Of a DNA stretch of 64,000 nt, positions 1 through 11,185 are shown one piece after another; position 1 is the first letter of the stretch, and each line of letters starts with the position of its first letter. Location: assembly GCA_948474755.1 (NCBI GenBank), contig CAOLHI010003145.1, positions 124,001-188,000 of the forward strand, written 5' to 3'. Origin of the DNA: Ctenosaura bakeri. Its lineage: Eukaryota; Chordata; Lepidosauria; Squamata; Iguanidae. The position numbers and the translations under genes are program-made. The notes below the pieces were generated by a model. The model worked only from the letters and a program-made list of their open reading frames with translations. It did not search any database and was not told where the DNA came from.

Positions 1-437
1 TCTGACCATCTTTGGAGTTCTAGGGCTTGGGAAGCCCATAAGGAGCATTTGTTCCCCTGTATTCACCCTGACAATCTGGAGGAGAGAGTTCCATGCACAC
101 CAGCGTGATGAGAACCCCAATTCCCCCTTTGTCTGCAGTCCTTCGATCGGTCAGACTCTTCAGTGGAAGGGGCTCTCCACTCTCAGATCTGAAGGCGTCT
201 CTTGTGGTGGTTTGGTTTGGGTTTTTTAAGCTCAGAGACATCAACCGCCACGAAAGGGAAGGAAGAGGAAATTTTTTTGTACCAGAAGGAAAGAGCGGAG
301 GGGGGCCCTGTTTCTGGAGCTGGGTGTGTATGAGAGAGGAACTGAACCGGAGACCAGCTCAGTGCAAGCCTGAGAGAGAGACAGAGTGAGGGAATCCATC
401 GGTCAGACAAAGCTGGAGGAACATCTCTAGAACTTAC

Positions 438-455
438 CTTGATGGTGCAATCCAT
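438..455 (-). CDS. Possible first coding exon of an unidentified gene
   Basis: On the minus strand a start codon in an excellent Kozak context (GCCATGG) opens six codons, MDCTIK, followed directly by a perfect donor, AAG|gtaagt. The remainder of the gene would lie beyond the left edge of the window. I do not recognise the protein, and it does not match the N-termini I recall for genes usually near ETV2 or HAUS5. Two CCAAT boxes in the same orientation lie upstream. Six codons carry little information, so the exon call rests on the start context, the donor and the promoter-like flank together. It may be chance. Confidence 0.25.
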
Positions 456-484
456 GGCACGCCTCTACCTGTTGCTTCCCGCCT

Positions 485-640
485 AGACCTCCATTGGTAC
501 TCAGCTGAATTGCAGGGGCAGGGGCCGTTCATGCACGGGGGGCCGGATGAACAGGGCTTGTGTGTGTGTATGTGTGTGTCTAATTTTGGGAAGTGAAGTC
601 ACACAAACCGCCGGGGCTGGTTTCCTATTGGTGTGACCAA
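485..640 (-). promoter_or_regulatory. Promoter-like stretch, minus orientation
   Basis: Read on the minus strand, two CCAAT boxes occur (ATTGG on the plus strand at 493-497 and 627-631) in a moderately GC-rich stretch about 40 and 175 bases upstream of the candidate start codon at 455. A short TG-rich microsatellite (559-579) lies between them. No TATA box is evident. This is inference from motif content only. Confidence 0.25.
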
Positions 641-1184
641 GCTTGCAGGCACTGAAACTTTTTTTTTTAAAATAACATTGCTGGTTTGCAAGCATTTTGC
701 CTTCTCTCTGCTTTTTCAAACTGCAAAGAATGCTAAAAAGTCAGGAGCCATTTAGAGGAAAGAAAAAGAGAGACATGGTAGAGGTGTGTTCTTTTTTTTT
801 TAAGGGGTCCGGGGGTATAGAGTCAAATAGGAAAAACAGGATTTTATTATTCTTGAAAAGCCTCTAGTGTTTTTAAAGATTGTTTTATTGATTTGTTTTA
901 CAAGGAGTAGAAGCAAGGAGGACATTCCTGATCAACCTGATCCTACCCCAAAAGAGCAGGGAAACCCTATGTTTTCAACTTTGAAAACAGAACTTATGCC
1001 CAGCTTAAAGCTGACCCATTGGATCAGAAAGGCAGTTTACACGTTCAGGGTCATTCTGGGTTTGCCACAAATGACCTGTCAAGCACATCAGAGCTTGAAA
1101 GAGTTAATTCTATCGAATTCTGGATGCAATATATGCTCCTTCAGGTATGAACTGGTTGAAAATAAACAATTCCACAGGTGAGTC

Positions 1185-1290
1185 TAGATCAGAATTACTC
1201 AAAGTGGTGGTCTCACAACCATTGCTGGTCCCCAAGCCACTGGCTGATGTTCCCTGGTAAGTTTCCAGGAAAGAAAGAAAAATAATTGAC
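1185..1290 (+). mobile_element. hAT-like element end, fragment
   Basis: The stretch reads like the common hAT terminal sequence of the form 'tcagtggttctcaaagtgtggtcc...', degraded. A second antisense copy is at 29715-29800. Only the one end is discernible. Confidence 0.35.
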
Positions 1291-1364
1291 AGCCCCCTAC
1301 ATGAGGCACCTGAAGAAGTACCGTTCTTGATAATACAAAGTGAGCTGTAACATGTATGTATGTA

Positions 1365-1500
1365 TTCCCTGCTCGGCCATGGAAATCCACTGGGTGACCT
1401 TAGATGTATCACATACTCTCAGCCCCTGAAAACCCCATGATAGGTTTGCCTTAGAGTTGCCATAAGTCAGAAACAATTTGCAAGCACACAGCAACAATAA
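1365..1500 (+). repeat. tRNA-derived SINE, 5'-truncated
   Basis: Shares the body 'ggccatggaaa.ccactgggtgacctt' and the 3' part ending in 'gccataagt..gaaacaa..tg.aagcacacagcaacaa' with about a dozen other copies in this window. The tRNA-like head with A and B boxes is missing in this copy. Confidence 0.75.
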
Positions 1501-1559
1501 ATGCATTTCAAAGAGCATCTCCCAATGTATTAGTTTGTTTGGATCTCAAGGTAGATTTA

Positions 1560-1736
1560 GGCCATTTCCGCACGAGACTGTTACAGCGCTATTATTTCAC
1601 TTTCGACATCCTATGGAATCCTGGGGTTTTCAGTTTCAGGAGGGGCCGCTTGGCCCCTTCCGAAACTGCAAACCCCAGGATTCCATAGGATGTTGAAAGT
1701 GAAATAGCAGCGCTATAACAGTCTCGTGCGGAAATC
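1560..1736. mobile_element. Palindromic MITE, copy 1
   Basis: A nearly perfect inverted repeat of about 177 bp. The left arm begins 'gccatttccgcac' and the right arm ends with its complement; the centre is 'aggggccgcttggcccct'. The whole element can fold into one hairpin and has no coding capacity. Copies of the same family recur at 13640, 31646, 45765, 46298, 47457, 48416 and 51379. Confidence 0.85.
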
Positions 1737-1779
1737 ACCCTTGTGATGTTACTCTGAGACATAGTATTCTGTTATACCA

Positions 1780-2105
1780 CATACCTTTCCAGAGTCCAAG
1801 TTTCACAAAAATATGTCCTACTTTCTCTCTCCTTTGCCCAGTTTGCCCCTTTCCCCTCAGCTTACTTCAATTGCTGCAAACTGAGGTCAAAGTGGAAAAG
1901 AAGTCTGTACTCTACTAACTCAGCAGGGAGAAGAGGAGAGCTGGGGGCAGAATCTTGCCCTTCCCAAGAGACTCGGGCAAAAGCAAACTGCGACAACCTC
2001 TCCTAGCTTGTCTGTTTTTTAACAACTTCTGCCAACTTGATCTCACTCAGACGTTGCTTGACCACGTGTGTCCTGATTTTTACCTGTGAAATTTTGGAAG
2101 GTATG
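1780..2105 (-). mobile_element. Non-autonomous TIR element (CATACC family), copy 1
   Basis: Member of a roughly 310-370 bp dispersed family whose ends read 'cataccctccaac' and its complement 'gttggagggtatg'. This copy is reversed relative to the one at 4750 and has an internal deletion. It shares internal blocks such as 'ttgctgcaaactgag' and 'gcaaactgc..caacctctcctagcttg'. Confidence 0.7.
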
Positions 2106-2234
2106 ATTCCATGGTGGGGAATGTTTGGCTGTTCAGATATGTTGGATTACAGCTCCCACACTCCCCTGACATTGTGCATGATGAGTTCAAGTCTAAAACA
2201 TCTAGGGGACCAAATCTTCCCCAACAGCGTGTTA

Positions 2235-3530
2235 TAAAAACTCTATCTTCCTAAGGTCAACAAGAGGCATACCAATGGGCAATTTGGCTACTCTTGTCTG
2301 GAAATGCAATGGCATAGACCATCCTGGTTTAGTATTCAATGATACATCTTTACATTTGAGGATCTTGTCTAGTTCCTTCATAGCTGCCCCTTTAAATCCT
2401 AGTCTTCCTCTAAATCCTAGTTTTCTTCTTCTGCAGTTCCTAATGAGTGAGCCCACGTAAGGAAGATCTTGAACTATTTCAATGTCTACATGGTCTACTT
2501 TAAAGTTATGTAAATTATCTGTTGTCATTATTTTTGTTTTCTTAATGTTCAGCTGGAAACCTGCCTTTGCACTTGCTCCCTTGAATTTCTTCAGGAGTCA
2601 TTCCAAGTCTTTGCTATGTCCTTCTAGTAGAATGGTGTCATCTGCATATCTTAAACTGAGGATGTTCCTTCCTCCAGGTTTTCATGCCTCCTTCCTCCAG
2701 GTCTAATTCTGCTTTGGGCATGATATGTTCAGTGTACAGGCTAAAATAGAGTGATAAAATGCAGCCTTGCCTGACTCTTTGGCCAATTGAAACCTATTCT
2801 ATTTCTCTGTTTGGGCCTGATGGTAGCCTCTGGTCCTGAGTATGGTTACGCACGAGGACAATCAAATGTTGCAGCATACCCATTTCTTTAAGAACAATCC
2901 ATAGTTATTCATGATCTACACTACCAAAGACTTTGCTATAGGCCATAAAGCACAGGCTTTTCTTTTGAAATTCTTTTGAACCTCATTATCCAACATATGA
3001 TTGGAATATGGTCCCTAGTGCCTCTTCATTCTTGAAACCAGCTTTCTCTGATTCATGCTTCTCACATTCCATGTTCCTATCATATGTGTTATGCAGCTTC
3101 TGAGCACATCAACAGGTGAACATCCATTCCGCTTGAATCCAGCTGCATCATTAGCCACTGTGCTACTTGTACTTGTCCTCTGTTGTACCCCAATAGCTCA
3201 TCAAGTGCCTTTTGACCTGGGAGTCTTCTGGCATTACTTCTTGTTTCATTCAGCTTTGGCTTATCATAGGGTTTTTATGGTAAAAGACATTCAAAAGGGG
3301 TTTACCATGTCTCCTTCTGCACAGTACTAACAAGTGTTAGCTATGGTGCCACTGCCTTGTCTCTGAGAGAGTCTCTTCCACTATTGTTGCTGTCCAGTTT
3401 TATTTGGCACATTTAGTCCAGCTCCTCAACTGTCTGACATGGGAGACTCTTCCAGCAGTACTGTTTCCTTCAGCATAGCCTTTTGCATGCAATCCCAACA
3501 CCATGGAAAGGTAGTGCCATGGTGAGCCCA
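2235..3530 (-). mobile_element. RTE/BovB-like LINE fragment, antisense
   Basis: The minus strand encodes broken reverse transcriptase segments typical of RTE/BovB-like LINEs. One is a block near 2860-2740 reading RVRQGCILS. Another at about 2560-2300 carries LNIKKTKIM and then QDLPYVGSLI, a family hallmark just after the RT core. Several stops and frame breaks show that it is dead. The part from about 3000 to 3530 looks like a more 5' portion of the same element, but I place it less firmly. Confidence 0.7.
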
Positions 3531-3588
3531 ACTTGACTCATGTAATCAATGGGATTTACATCAGTGTTGACTTACTGGATTGTGATTA

Positions 3589-4202
3589 TAGTCCTCCCTC
3601 CACACTTGGGGGGTCTTACCTTTGTGAATTTGATTATTCACAAAGCATGAGCATGCCTCCCCACCATTCTTTTCCTCTCATTCCCTTGCCTTTTGCTCAA
3701 CCACATGTGCTTTCCTCCTTTGTGTCCAGGCAAAAGGCAAGGAAAGGGAGGGGTGAGAACCATGTTTAGAGAAGGAAGGCATGCGTGTACTCCTGCCTCA
3801 TTCCCTTTACCTGGTGCGGAGAATGCACACTGAAGCAAGAGACTGGGGAATGGGAAGGAGGAGCACTGTGAATGGAGAAGGAAAGGACATGCATGCTTCC
3901 CCTCACCATTCTCTTGTCTTTTTCCCAGTGCAGAGAATGTGCACTGAGGCAAAAGGCAAGGAAATGGGAGGGGGAGGAACACATATGGAGAAGGAAAGTG
4001 TGCACGTGCCTTTCTCCTCCTATTCCCTTGCCTTTTGACCTGGTGCAGAGAAGTAAGGCAAGTCTGTAAGAGTAAAAAGCAAGGGAATGGGAGGGGGGAG
4101 CCCCAGAAGGGAAGGGGAGCATGGGGGAGTTATTCATGGTTTTTCCATTTTTGCAAGAGTTCTGTGCCCCAAACCTTCACAAAGGTGGAGGGGCCACTGT
4201 AG
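3589..4202. mobile_element. Tigger/pogo-like DNA transposon, non-autonomous
   Basis: The ends are inverted: the left begins 'tatagtcctccctccaca' and the right ends 'ggtggaggggccactgta', both next to TA as expected for Tc1/mariner-Tigger elements. The right end also shares the 'ccccaaaccttcacaaaggtgg' style subterminal block with the complement of the left. No transposase is encoded. The interior is occupied by a tandem array of hairpin units (3655-4120). Confidence 0.6.
3655..4120. repeat. Tandem array of ~113-bp self-complementary units
   Basis: About four diverged units. The phrase 'gagaaggaa' recurs near 3768, 3875, 3989 and, diverged, near 4106, giving periods of about 107-117 bases. Each unit has one arm close to 'attcccttgccttttg' and a matching complementary arm 'caaaaggcaaggaaatgg', so every unit could form its own hairpin. 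Overlapping open frames on both strands here are by-products of the repeat. Confidence 0.75.
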
Positions 4203-4749
4203 ATTATTGTTCATGGGACTACCAATTGGATTTAGTAAAAGGCGAAGTTTTCTTTTCCAGTCTTTCGCTGGACATTTTCACAAGAAGTTGTGTGTACATC
4301 ACATATTATTACTTCATGATGACTTGCAGATGAATATGTGAGCAACCTTCCTTAAAAAGCAGAGCTATGAAGTGATTCTGAAAGAAACATTCACCTCCAA
4401 TGTTTGACTTGTAACAACTTAATGATATGTGCAGATCAAGAGCAGTGACTGTGCTTGCATAAACCCATCTTAAAAATACTTTTGCGGGTCTCTTTTCAAA
4501 AACACTCAAACCCCACCACCACCACTTCTGATTGTGGCTGTGTAAAATGTTGTAACTCAAGCAATAATCTTTGGAAAGCGAGCTGTATTAATTATCTCAT
4601 TGAATATCCTTTTCCCATTTTTTTATTCTTTTTTATTATTATTCATTTATTTGTATCCCGCCTCTCCATATGGATCGAGGCGGCGAACAACTTACAAATA
4701 GCATGTATTTCAAAACATTTCTATACATGCCCCCAACAAGCTGGGTACT

Positions 4750-5060
4750 CATACCCTCCAACATTTCACAGTTAAAACGGGGACGTGTGTGGCCAAGCAG
4801 GGAAAAGTTAATGATGAAGAAGAACACATAAGCTAAGAGAGGTTGCAGCAGTTTGTTCTTGCCTGAGTCTACTGGGAAGGGCAGGATTCCACCATCCTTC
4901 CCTCTCCCCACTGCTGAGTTAACTTTGAACCCAGTTTGCAGAAACTGAACGAAGCTGAGGATCAGCAGAAAAGTGGGAGAAGGAAAAATAAACTGGTACC
5001 TTTTAAAAGCAGCTGAAAAGTGGGATGATAGAGGATTAATTGGGACAGCTGGGGGGTATG
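4750..5060 (+). mobile_element. Non-autonomous TIR element (CATACC family), copy 2
   Basis: A complete copy. It starts 'cataccctccaacatttcac' and ends 'gggacagct.gggggtatg', forming short terminal inverted repeats. The internal blocks 'gagaggttgcagcagtttg' and 'gtgggatgatagaggattaat' match the copies at 7816, 52107, 53385 and 59520. hAT affinity is a guess. Confidence 0.75.
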
Positions 5061-6600
5061 GAATCCTGTAAACAGATCTGAAGCAAAGACATTAGCTGTT
5101 TGATGACTGCTGTATCCAGCATAGACACAATACAGAATGTAGACTTTCCCTTTGAATGATGTGGCATCAACCAATCAATTAGTCTATTCTTTGCAGCCCA
5201 CTGTTTTGTTTGCAGAGCTGAGTGGCTTTGCAACGAAAACATTTTTAAAAAGTGGAAGTGGGTGTAAAAGAACTCCAAACATGACAGTCGAAAACAGCGC
5301 AACAATGACACTTGAAATATGCTGAAGGCACAGAATCCAGACAGTCAGAATATATAGTCACCACAGTGATGGGCTATACTATTGCTCTGACATAAAGATT
5401 GCACAACTGATGTGTTTTGACTACAGATCCCAGAATCCCTCAACCAGCACATTCAGTGTGTAATTTTAAGAGCTGTGGCTTCACAATTTTTCTGACCTCT
5501 GCTCCAATTTGAATTTAGAATGCATGGAGTGCATTACCTGTTATATGGAAAATGTAGCTTGTGTGGCAATTTGCATTCGGGAAGACCTTAACTTCCATTA
5601 CAGACCTTTTCATGGATGCGATGGCCCCTAGGAGGTTGTTGAAGCTCTCCTATTACTTTAGAATCAACCCAAGACATTTTTGCTGTCGGCAAAGAAGCAA
5701 ATGGCATCTCCCATTCACTGATGTCAAGATGCATAGTACTCAAAATCATCCTTGTTCTTTTGGATCTTGAGGTAGAAAATTGCACAAGCGCCTCTCTCCG
5801 TTCCTGGCAGTGAAATGATAAAAGTATGTTACTGATGAATTGCTGTCCTTTCATGACATCTGCTCTCCATGTGTTACCTGAGGAGACCTCCTCACTCTCC
5901 TCATGGCAGGACTGGCCCTGAAACTATGTCACTTTTATTTTACCGGTAGCTTTTGAGGAACAGAAGGGTTGAGCAGAGAATGCACACATTTGTATCGCTT
6001 TGGATTTAATCTGTAGATGAACTGCAAAATTTAAATATATTTTGTGGAGCTTTGTGTCATTGTTGTGTCTGGAGCTTGGAAAATTTCCTTGAATGGACCA
6101 CAGTTCCCACAACTGTAGCCAGACTGGTTAGGAAACTTTGGGAACTCCAAGCCCTCTATTGTGTGTCCTAGTTATTACTGCAGAAGGAATGGGGAATGGG
6201 CACACTACTTCTGTAGAGGAGAGCCCACTGTAAGAGTAGTTGGTCACAAAATGTGCAGCTGGAAAAAGAACTATACAGTGTGACAGCTGATAATGTGCAG
6301 CTGGAAAATGGGAGAAGAATCAAACCCATAAGCTGTTGATTTAGCATTTGAATGACCGTGATTATTGGGCAATCTGGGTGAAAGAAAGGAAGCCCAGTTT
6401 GGGTGAGGGACTATCGATTTTGACAGTATGAATTTTATGAGGGAATAACTGGTGTAAGTTTCACTGAGTTAATTGGTGCAAGAGGCACTGAATTAGTGCA
6501 TTTGTTAATTAACAAAGGAAAGATTCATAAAGAAGGTTTTGCTGTATAGTACCTAAGAGATACTGCTTTCTAGACAGAAACTGCTAAAACTGCTAACTAC
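5060..6600. other. Intergenic stretch, little recognised
   Basis: No coding exon, RNA gene or clear full-length repeat was recognised. One short 'gactacagatcccagaatccc' motif at about 5411-5450 belongs to the dispersed self-complementary repeat described at 8412. Confidence 0.5.
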
Positions 6601-6610
6601 ACGGTATATT

Positions 6611-6790
6611 AGAGCCAGTGTGGTATAAAGGTTTGACTACAGAGACTCAGGTTCAATTCACTGCTTGGCCATGTAAACCCACTGGGTGACCTTGGATGTG
6701 TCACACACTCTCAGCCCCAGAAGACCCTGTGATAGGCTTGCCTTAGAGTGTCATACTTTGGAAATGACCTGGGCACACAGGAACGACAAT
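6611..6790 (+). repeat. tRNA-derived SINE
   Basis: A diverged copy running from 'gagccagtgtggtataaaggtttgact', through the B-box-like 'ggttcaattc', to the tail near 'ggcacacagg'. It is older than the copies at 10955 and 39664, judged by mismatches to the shared pattern. Confidence 0.7.
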
Positions 6791-7815
6791 ATCTAAGAAG
6801 AACAGCATGCTTTGTGTTTGTCTCTTACTTATTTTAGAGTGATTATATTTGTGCAATTGCTGTGCTTGTATTTTTATATATTAAAAAAAAACCAAACAGC
6901 CTAAGCCCTTAATGCCTGTCCTGATGCTTGAAGGAAGGCCTTTTTCTCTGAAGCCCAAAAAGCAAGGGAACATTGCTTGGCTTGAAAAGAAAAAAAGTGG
7001 GGATATGTAGCCACCTTGCCCTTCAGAGTCCTTCTCTTTCTTTCTCTCTTTATCTTTTCACTCAGAGCTCTGTTGCACCTGGTTTATGCTTTGCGGGGAG
7101 GCATGGGGCCCTGTGGTTTCCGGTCCATGTTGTGCACTCTTTGCCTCAATGCTGGGGCCGTTGCACAATCTCACATCATACTTTTGGGCTGATGCACACG
7201 CCTCAACCTCCCCTGTCCCTTACAAGAGAAAGGGTCCAGGAATGGAGAGGAAGGAGAGGTTATAGGGTTCTCTCGCCTCCCTCCCTTTTCTCACTGGGGC
7301 TGCCCTAGAGCTTCTGCTCTTCTCATTCAAAAGGGGATGGGGACATTTTGGACTGAAATTCCCTGAATCTCCCAGCCAGGTGGTTCGGTTTGGGAGTTGG
7401 AATCCAGAACAAGAAACTTTGACCAGCTCTCTTTGCTCATGCAAAATAACATTCAGAGAAACATGCTCAGGAGGAAGAGGAGAGTTGGGAAGGGGGTATC
7501 TCCAGATTTTGGGATTTGATTTTAGGATTGGATGAAAGATTTGGAGTGGGGGCATCCAGGCTGCTGTCAAGGATGATTTGCAGTATTGGGTTCAAGTTGC
7601 AATGGGATTGCTGGGCGGGACATTTTTCTCTCTTACCCAAGCCATTACACAATCTGTGGGTTTGTGGTTTAGGGCTGTTTAAGTCCAAAGGGGTTGAGTC
7701 TTTCTCTGTGGATTGTGAAAGAGACCAAACTATGGCTGCCCTCTCAGTTCCATAGAAAAGAGACAGGCTGGAGACAACTTAGATGGGTCTATGACGGATC
7801 CACCAGACAACAAAA

Positions 7816-8187
7816 CACTATCCTCCAGTACTTTGCAGATGGCCACAGACAGGCAGCCAAACAACATCAGACTCAAGCCAAGATGGCAAAGGTTATTAAA
7901 GAAGAACAATACACAAGCTAGGAGAGGCTACAGCAGTTTGCTTTTGCCTGATCCTACTGGGAAGGGCAAGATTCTGTGCCCTCCTCTCCTCCCCACTGAG
8001 TTAATTGAGTGAAAACTGCTTTGCACTTTGAACTTTAGTTTGTAGCAACTGAAAAAGTGCTGAGGACAAAGTGGGGAAATGGGAGGAGGGGAGAGAAACT
8101 AGGACACTTTAAAGGCAGCTGAAAAAGTGGGATGACAGAGGATTAATCAGGACTGTCGCTGCCAAATTGGGACAGTTGGAGGGTATA
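7816..8187 (+). mobile_element. Non-autonomous TIR element (CATACC family), copy 3
   Basis: Diverged left end 'cactatcctccagtactttg', well preserved interior and right end 'gacagttggagggtat'. Same orientation as the 4750 copy. Confidence 0.7.
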
Positions 8188-8411
8188 CAAAACATCCAAA
8201 GTTGTATCACTGTTTTGCTACTTTTTGTTTTCTTTATTATTATCACCATTCCTTTGTTAACAGGGAGGTAAGGTATTAATGGCCCAAAGGAAGTGGGGTG
8301 AGGCTTTCTCAGTGGGAACTTAGGAAATGGAAGATACTATGACATTTTTCTTTGGTGTTAACCACCAGAGCATTGAGAGGATGTCCTCTGTTCCCCTTCC
8401 CCACTTTCAAG

Positions 8412-8501
8412 CTGAGAAAAGTTTGGGGGCTACAGTTCTTATAACACCAGCCAGCATGGGCATGGCCTTGCTGGCTGGGGGATTCCAGAAACTGCAGTTC
8501 C
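8412..8501. repeat. Self-complementary 'ctacaactcccagaat' repeat
   Basis: An imperfect inverted repeat of the pattern 'ggactacaactcccagaatcccccagccagcatgg', followed by its complement. It is one of about fifteen such short elements in the window. The arms resemble the ZNF143-type motif, but function is not implied. Confidence 0.5.
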
Positions 8502-8504
8502 CTG

Positions 8505-8664
8505 GTGTAGCAATTTGAGCGTTGGACTACAACTCTGGAGATAAGGGTCTGAACCTCCACTCAAGAAACCCATTGGGTGACTCTGGGCAAGTCACACTCT
8601 CTCAGCCTCAGAGGAAGGCAAAGGCAAACCCCTCTGAACAAATCTTGCCAAGAAAACCTCTTGA
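8505..8664 (+). repeat. tRNA-derived SINE
   Basis: Runs from 'tgtagcaatttgagcgttgg' to 'aaatcttgccaagaaaacctc'. It includes the shared body with 'gggcaagtcacactctctcagcctcagaggaaggcaaaggcaa' in pieces. The 3' tail is lost. Confidence 0.75.
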
Positions 8665-8742
8665 CAGATTTGCAATTGGAAATTACTTGGAAGTGTACAT
8701 TAATAAGACAACTTTTCTCAGCTCCTCCTTTATCAGTGATTC

Positions 8743-8860
8743 AGCCCTCCAGACATTGTTGGACTGCAACTCTCAACAGTTCTGGCCAGCACAGTAAGTA
8801 ATGAGGAACGCTGGGAACTGGGATGCTGAGACATGCTAGAAGGTGCAGTCCAACAACATG
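8743..8860. repeat. Self-complementary 'ctacaactcccagaat' repeat
   Basis: The left arm 'gacattgttggactgcaac' pairs with the right arm near 'gtgcagtccaacaacatg' across a spacer with 'ctgggaactgggatgctgag'. Confidence 0.5.
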
Positions 8861-8889
8861 TGGAACATTAGGACTTGCAGTCTACCATC

Positions 8890-9235
8890 ATCTAATTGTT
8901 GTTAATTACTGTCAAGTTGACTTACGGTGACCCTATGGATGCTCAAAGTCACTCTGTCCTCAACCATCCTGTTTAGGTCTTATAGATTCAGGGCCGTGTC
9001 TTCCTAGACTGAATCTATCCATCTGTAATGCAGTCTTCCTCTTTTCCTATTGCATTCTACCTTATTAGGTATTATTGCTTTTTTCTAGTGAGTCAGGTCT
9101 TCTCATGATATGACCAAAGCACAACAGCCTCAGTTTAGTTATCTTGGCTTCTAGGGAGAGTTCAGGCTTGATTTGCTCCAGGACCCATTCATTGGTCTTT
9201 TTAGCAGTCCGCAGTATCCACAGAACTCTAGAGAG
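8890..9235 (-). mobile_element. RTE/BovB-like LINE 3' fragment, antisense
   Basis: The minus strand reads ILRTAKKTNEWVLEQIKPEL, then LCFGHIMRRPDSLEK, the conserved C-terminal stretch of RTE/BovB-like polymerases (normally FGHxMRRxDSLEK). The 3' UTR part follows toward 8890. A stop after the motif region shows decay. Confidence 0.75.
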
Positions 9236-9259
9236 TGCACTAAACAAAGCGCATTTTTC

Positions 9260-10350
9260 CCCCATTGACAGGTAGTTTATTGGCAGACTGCATTCTAGTA
9301 ATGGTCAAGGCCACCCCATTACCCTCTTTTTGGGGGGCCTCTCCTCTCTCTTCTCCCCTCCCTCATGCTCTGCTCCAGATCTATATCTCCCTCCCAACAT
9401 GACATCATTCTCCACCACCCTATCCTGCAAATGACTGAATCATTGGCTTTAATGAAACTGGATTTTTTTAAAAAAACTGTTTTGTTTTTCCTTACTTCTG
9501 TTTTCCAACATTAAAGAACCTGTAAATTTTGCTCAAAGATGGAGATGGTTCTGAGCAACAGGTGGGCTTTACATTTTCAAGAGTGATGTTGGGGTTCAAT
9601 TCTTCCCAGCAAACCTTAGAAGGGTCTCAGGTACACCCTGAATTCACCTCAGCACTTGGGTGAAGTTAGTAGGAATATTTGCAGCCTCCTCCCATTTCCC
9701 ATCAAGATTCTAGATCTTGTACTATGGCTTTGAATATCAGCCACTTCCTTACCACCTTTAAAATTGTTTGCTTTGTTTGGCATCTTGCCTGATGAAGAGT
9801 TCTGGAAAACCTGAAAGCTGGTGACCTTTTAAAAAGGCATGGATTTTGAACTTTCTCTTTTCCTCTTTTAACTTGGTGTATGTGGGGTGGGGAGAATGAT
9901 TTGGATTTTCTTTGCAAAACATCCTGGGCAAAGGCTGGAGGGAAGAAAAGTTTCATGCATAGAGCACCTTTGGTTGGGGTGGGATTGGGGGATGGGTTCA
10001 TTAGTTTCTCCATTTTTGCCTGCTTTGCCCAGGACAGGCCTCGAAGAACGAGGAAGCTGTGGTGTCTCATTTCAAGATTTATTAGGGTTAGGGGTGGCTC
10101 GTCTGCTTCGGAGATTTTGCTCGCTCTGTTGTGTGTGTTCCCTAAAGATAAACACTCCAGCCCCGTTTCCTCTCACGACCCTCCTTCCAACTCTGAAATC
10201 CAGCCACCTGGACTCCACTCTAGGACGTCACAGAGTCGTGACACAGACCCAGATATAAGGAAAACACACAAGCACACACACAAACAAGGTTGTTATGACA
10301 TGGAAACTCCCACCTCCCCAAAAACTGAGAAAGTAGTCACGAACCCTGCT
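9260..10350. other. Upstream flank of ETV2, no gene recognised
   Basis: Contains a 172-codon open frame on the plus strand (9880-10398) with no recognised motif. It also has an inverted pair, 'cctgggcaaag' near 9922 and 'ctttgcccagg' near 10023. I see no exon here. Confidence 0.4.
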
Positions 10351-10359
10351 CATCCAACC

Positions 10360-10636
10360 AGCCAATGGGAGCGCAGGGGAAAGGGGGAATATGAATAGAA
10401 AGAGAAAGGGGCAGCAAGAACAGTAGCAGCTAAATCCCCTGGTCATGGGAGAGTGTCCAGCAACACTTTCACAAGGGAAAGAGCAAGATCTCACCAGCCA
10501 CAGATAAGTGTTGATGCATCTTCTCCATCTCCCCGGTTTCGCGGCTCACAGAAAAGGATCAAAAGTGTGCAGCGGGATTCCTAGAACTTTTGCTGTCCCA
10601 AGAGCATTCTCTCAGAAATTTTGGCACTGCAAAAAG
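10360..10636 (+). promoter_or_regulatory. Candidate ETV2 promoter and noncoding first exon
   Basis: A CCAAT box (10360-10364, 'gccaatggg') is followed by a TATA-like 'atatgaatagaaag', a WGATAR site ('cagataagt' near 10501), and then a strong donor, AAAAAG|gtgagt, at 10636/10637. The splice partner would be the acceptor at 14040, which opens just two bases before the ETV2 start codon. An upstream ATG at 10514 would be open to the splice site and, after joining, stop out of frame, so it would act as an upstream ORF. Everything here is inference from motifs; the transcription start is unproven. Confidence 0.4.
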
Positions 10637-10777
10637 GTGAGTAAAACAGATGAGCACGAGGGGGATGCGCAGAATGGGAATGATGTTGAGTTGGATGCAA
10701 AGGATGTGTTTTAGCACTCAGCTGTAGCCTCTTGCTTACAGATGAATGCAGAACTTGGAAATGTTCCTTTTTGAGAC

Positions 10778-10835
10778 TAAAACTTCCACAATCCTCTATG
10801 CTGGCTGGAGGATTATGGGAATTTCCATCCAAAAG
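10778..10835. repeat. Self-complementary short repeat
   Basis: 'actaaaacttccacaatcct' pairs with 'aggattatgggaatttcca' around a 'ctatgctggctgg' centre. Same family as 8412. Confidence 0.45.
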
Positions 10836-10954
10836 GTTTTCAAACTCTTGGTGCACGTCTAAGCAAGAAGCCATAGTTTGTTGCTAAATCATATCCATTT
10901 TCATGCAGTAGATTCCATACATTTTTATATAGGATATCTGCAATGAGGACAGCA

Positions 10955-11185
10955 AGCATGGTGTAGGGATTTGAATGTTGGACTTGGACACTGGGAAACC
11001 AGGGTTCAAACCTGCTTTTGGCCATGGAACCCATGTGGGTGACCTTGGGCAAGTCACACTGTCTCAGCCACAGAGGAAGGCAAAGGCAACCCCCTGAACA
11101 CATTCTGCCAAGAAAACTCTGTGATAGGTTTGCCTTAGGTTTGCCATGAATCTGAAATGAGTTGAAGGCACACAGCAACTAGAAC
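10955..11185 (+). repeat. tRNA-derived SINE, near full length
   Basis: A well-preserved copy. The tRNA-like head 'agcatggtgtagggatttgaatg' with B box 'ggttcaaacc' is followed by the body 'gggtgaccttgggcaagtca' and a tail 'gaaggcacacagcaac'. It lies in the upstream flank or first intron of ETV2. Confidence 0.8.

Noticed and set aside
20..244. Minus-strand 74-codon frame as the second exon of the left-edge gene
   Set aside because: No acceptor in the right phase was convincing and the peptide is not recognised.
3638..4137. Overlapping open frames of 84 to 123 codons on both strands
   Set aside because: Produced by the tandem self-complementary repeat inside the Tigger-like element.
9880..10398. 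172-codon plus-strand open frame, the longest in the window
   Set aside because: No recognised motif and uneven composition, with no family likeness. It overlaps the candidate ETV2 promoter. Best explained as chance in a GC-richer stretch.
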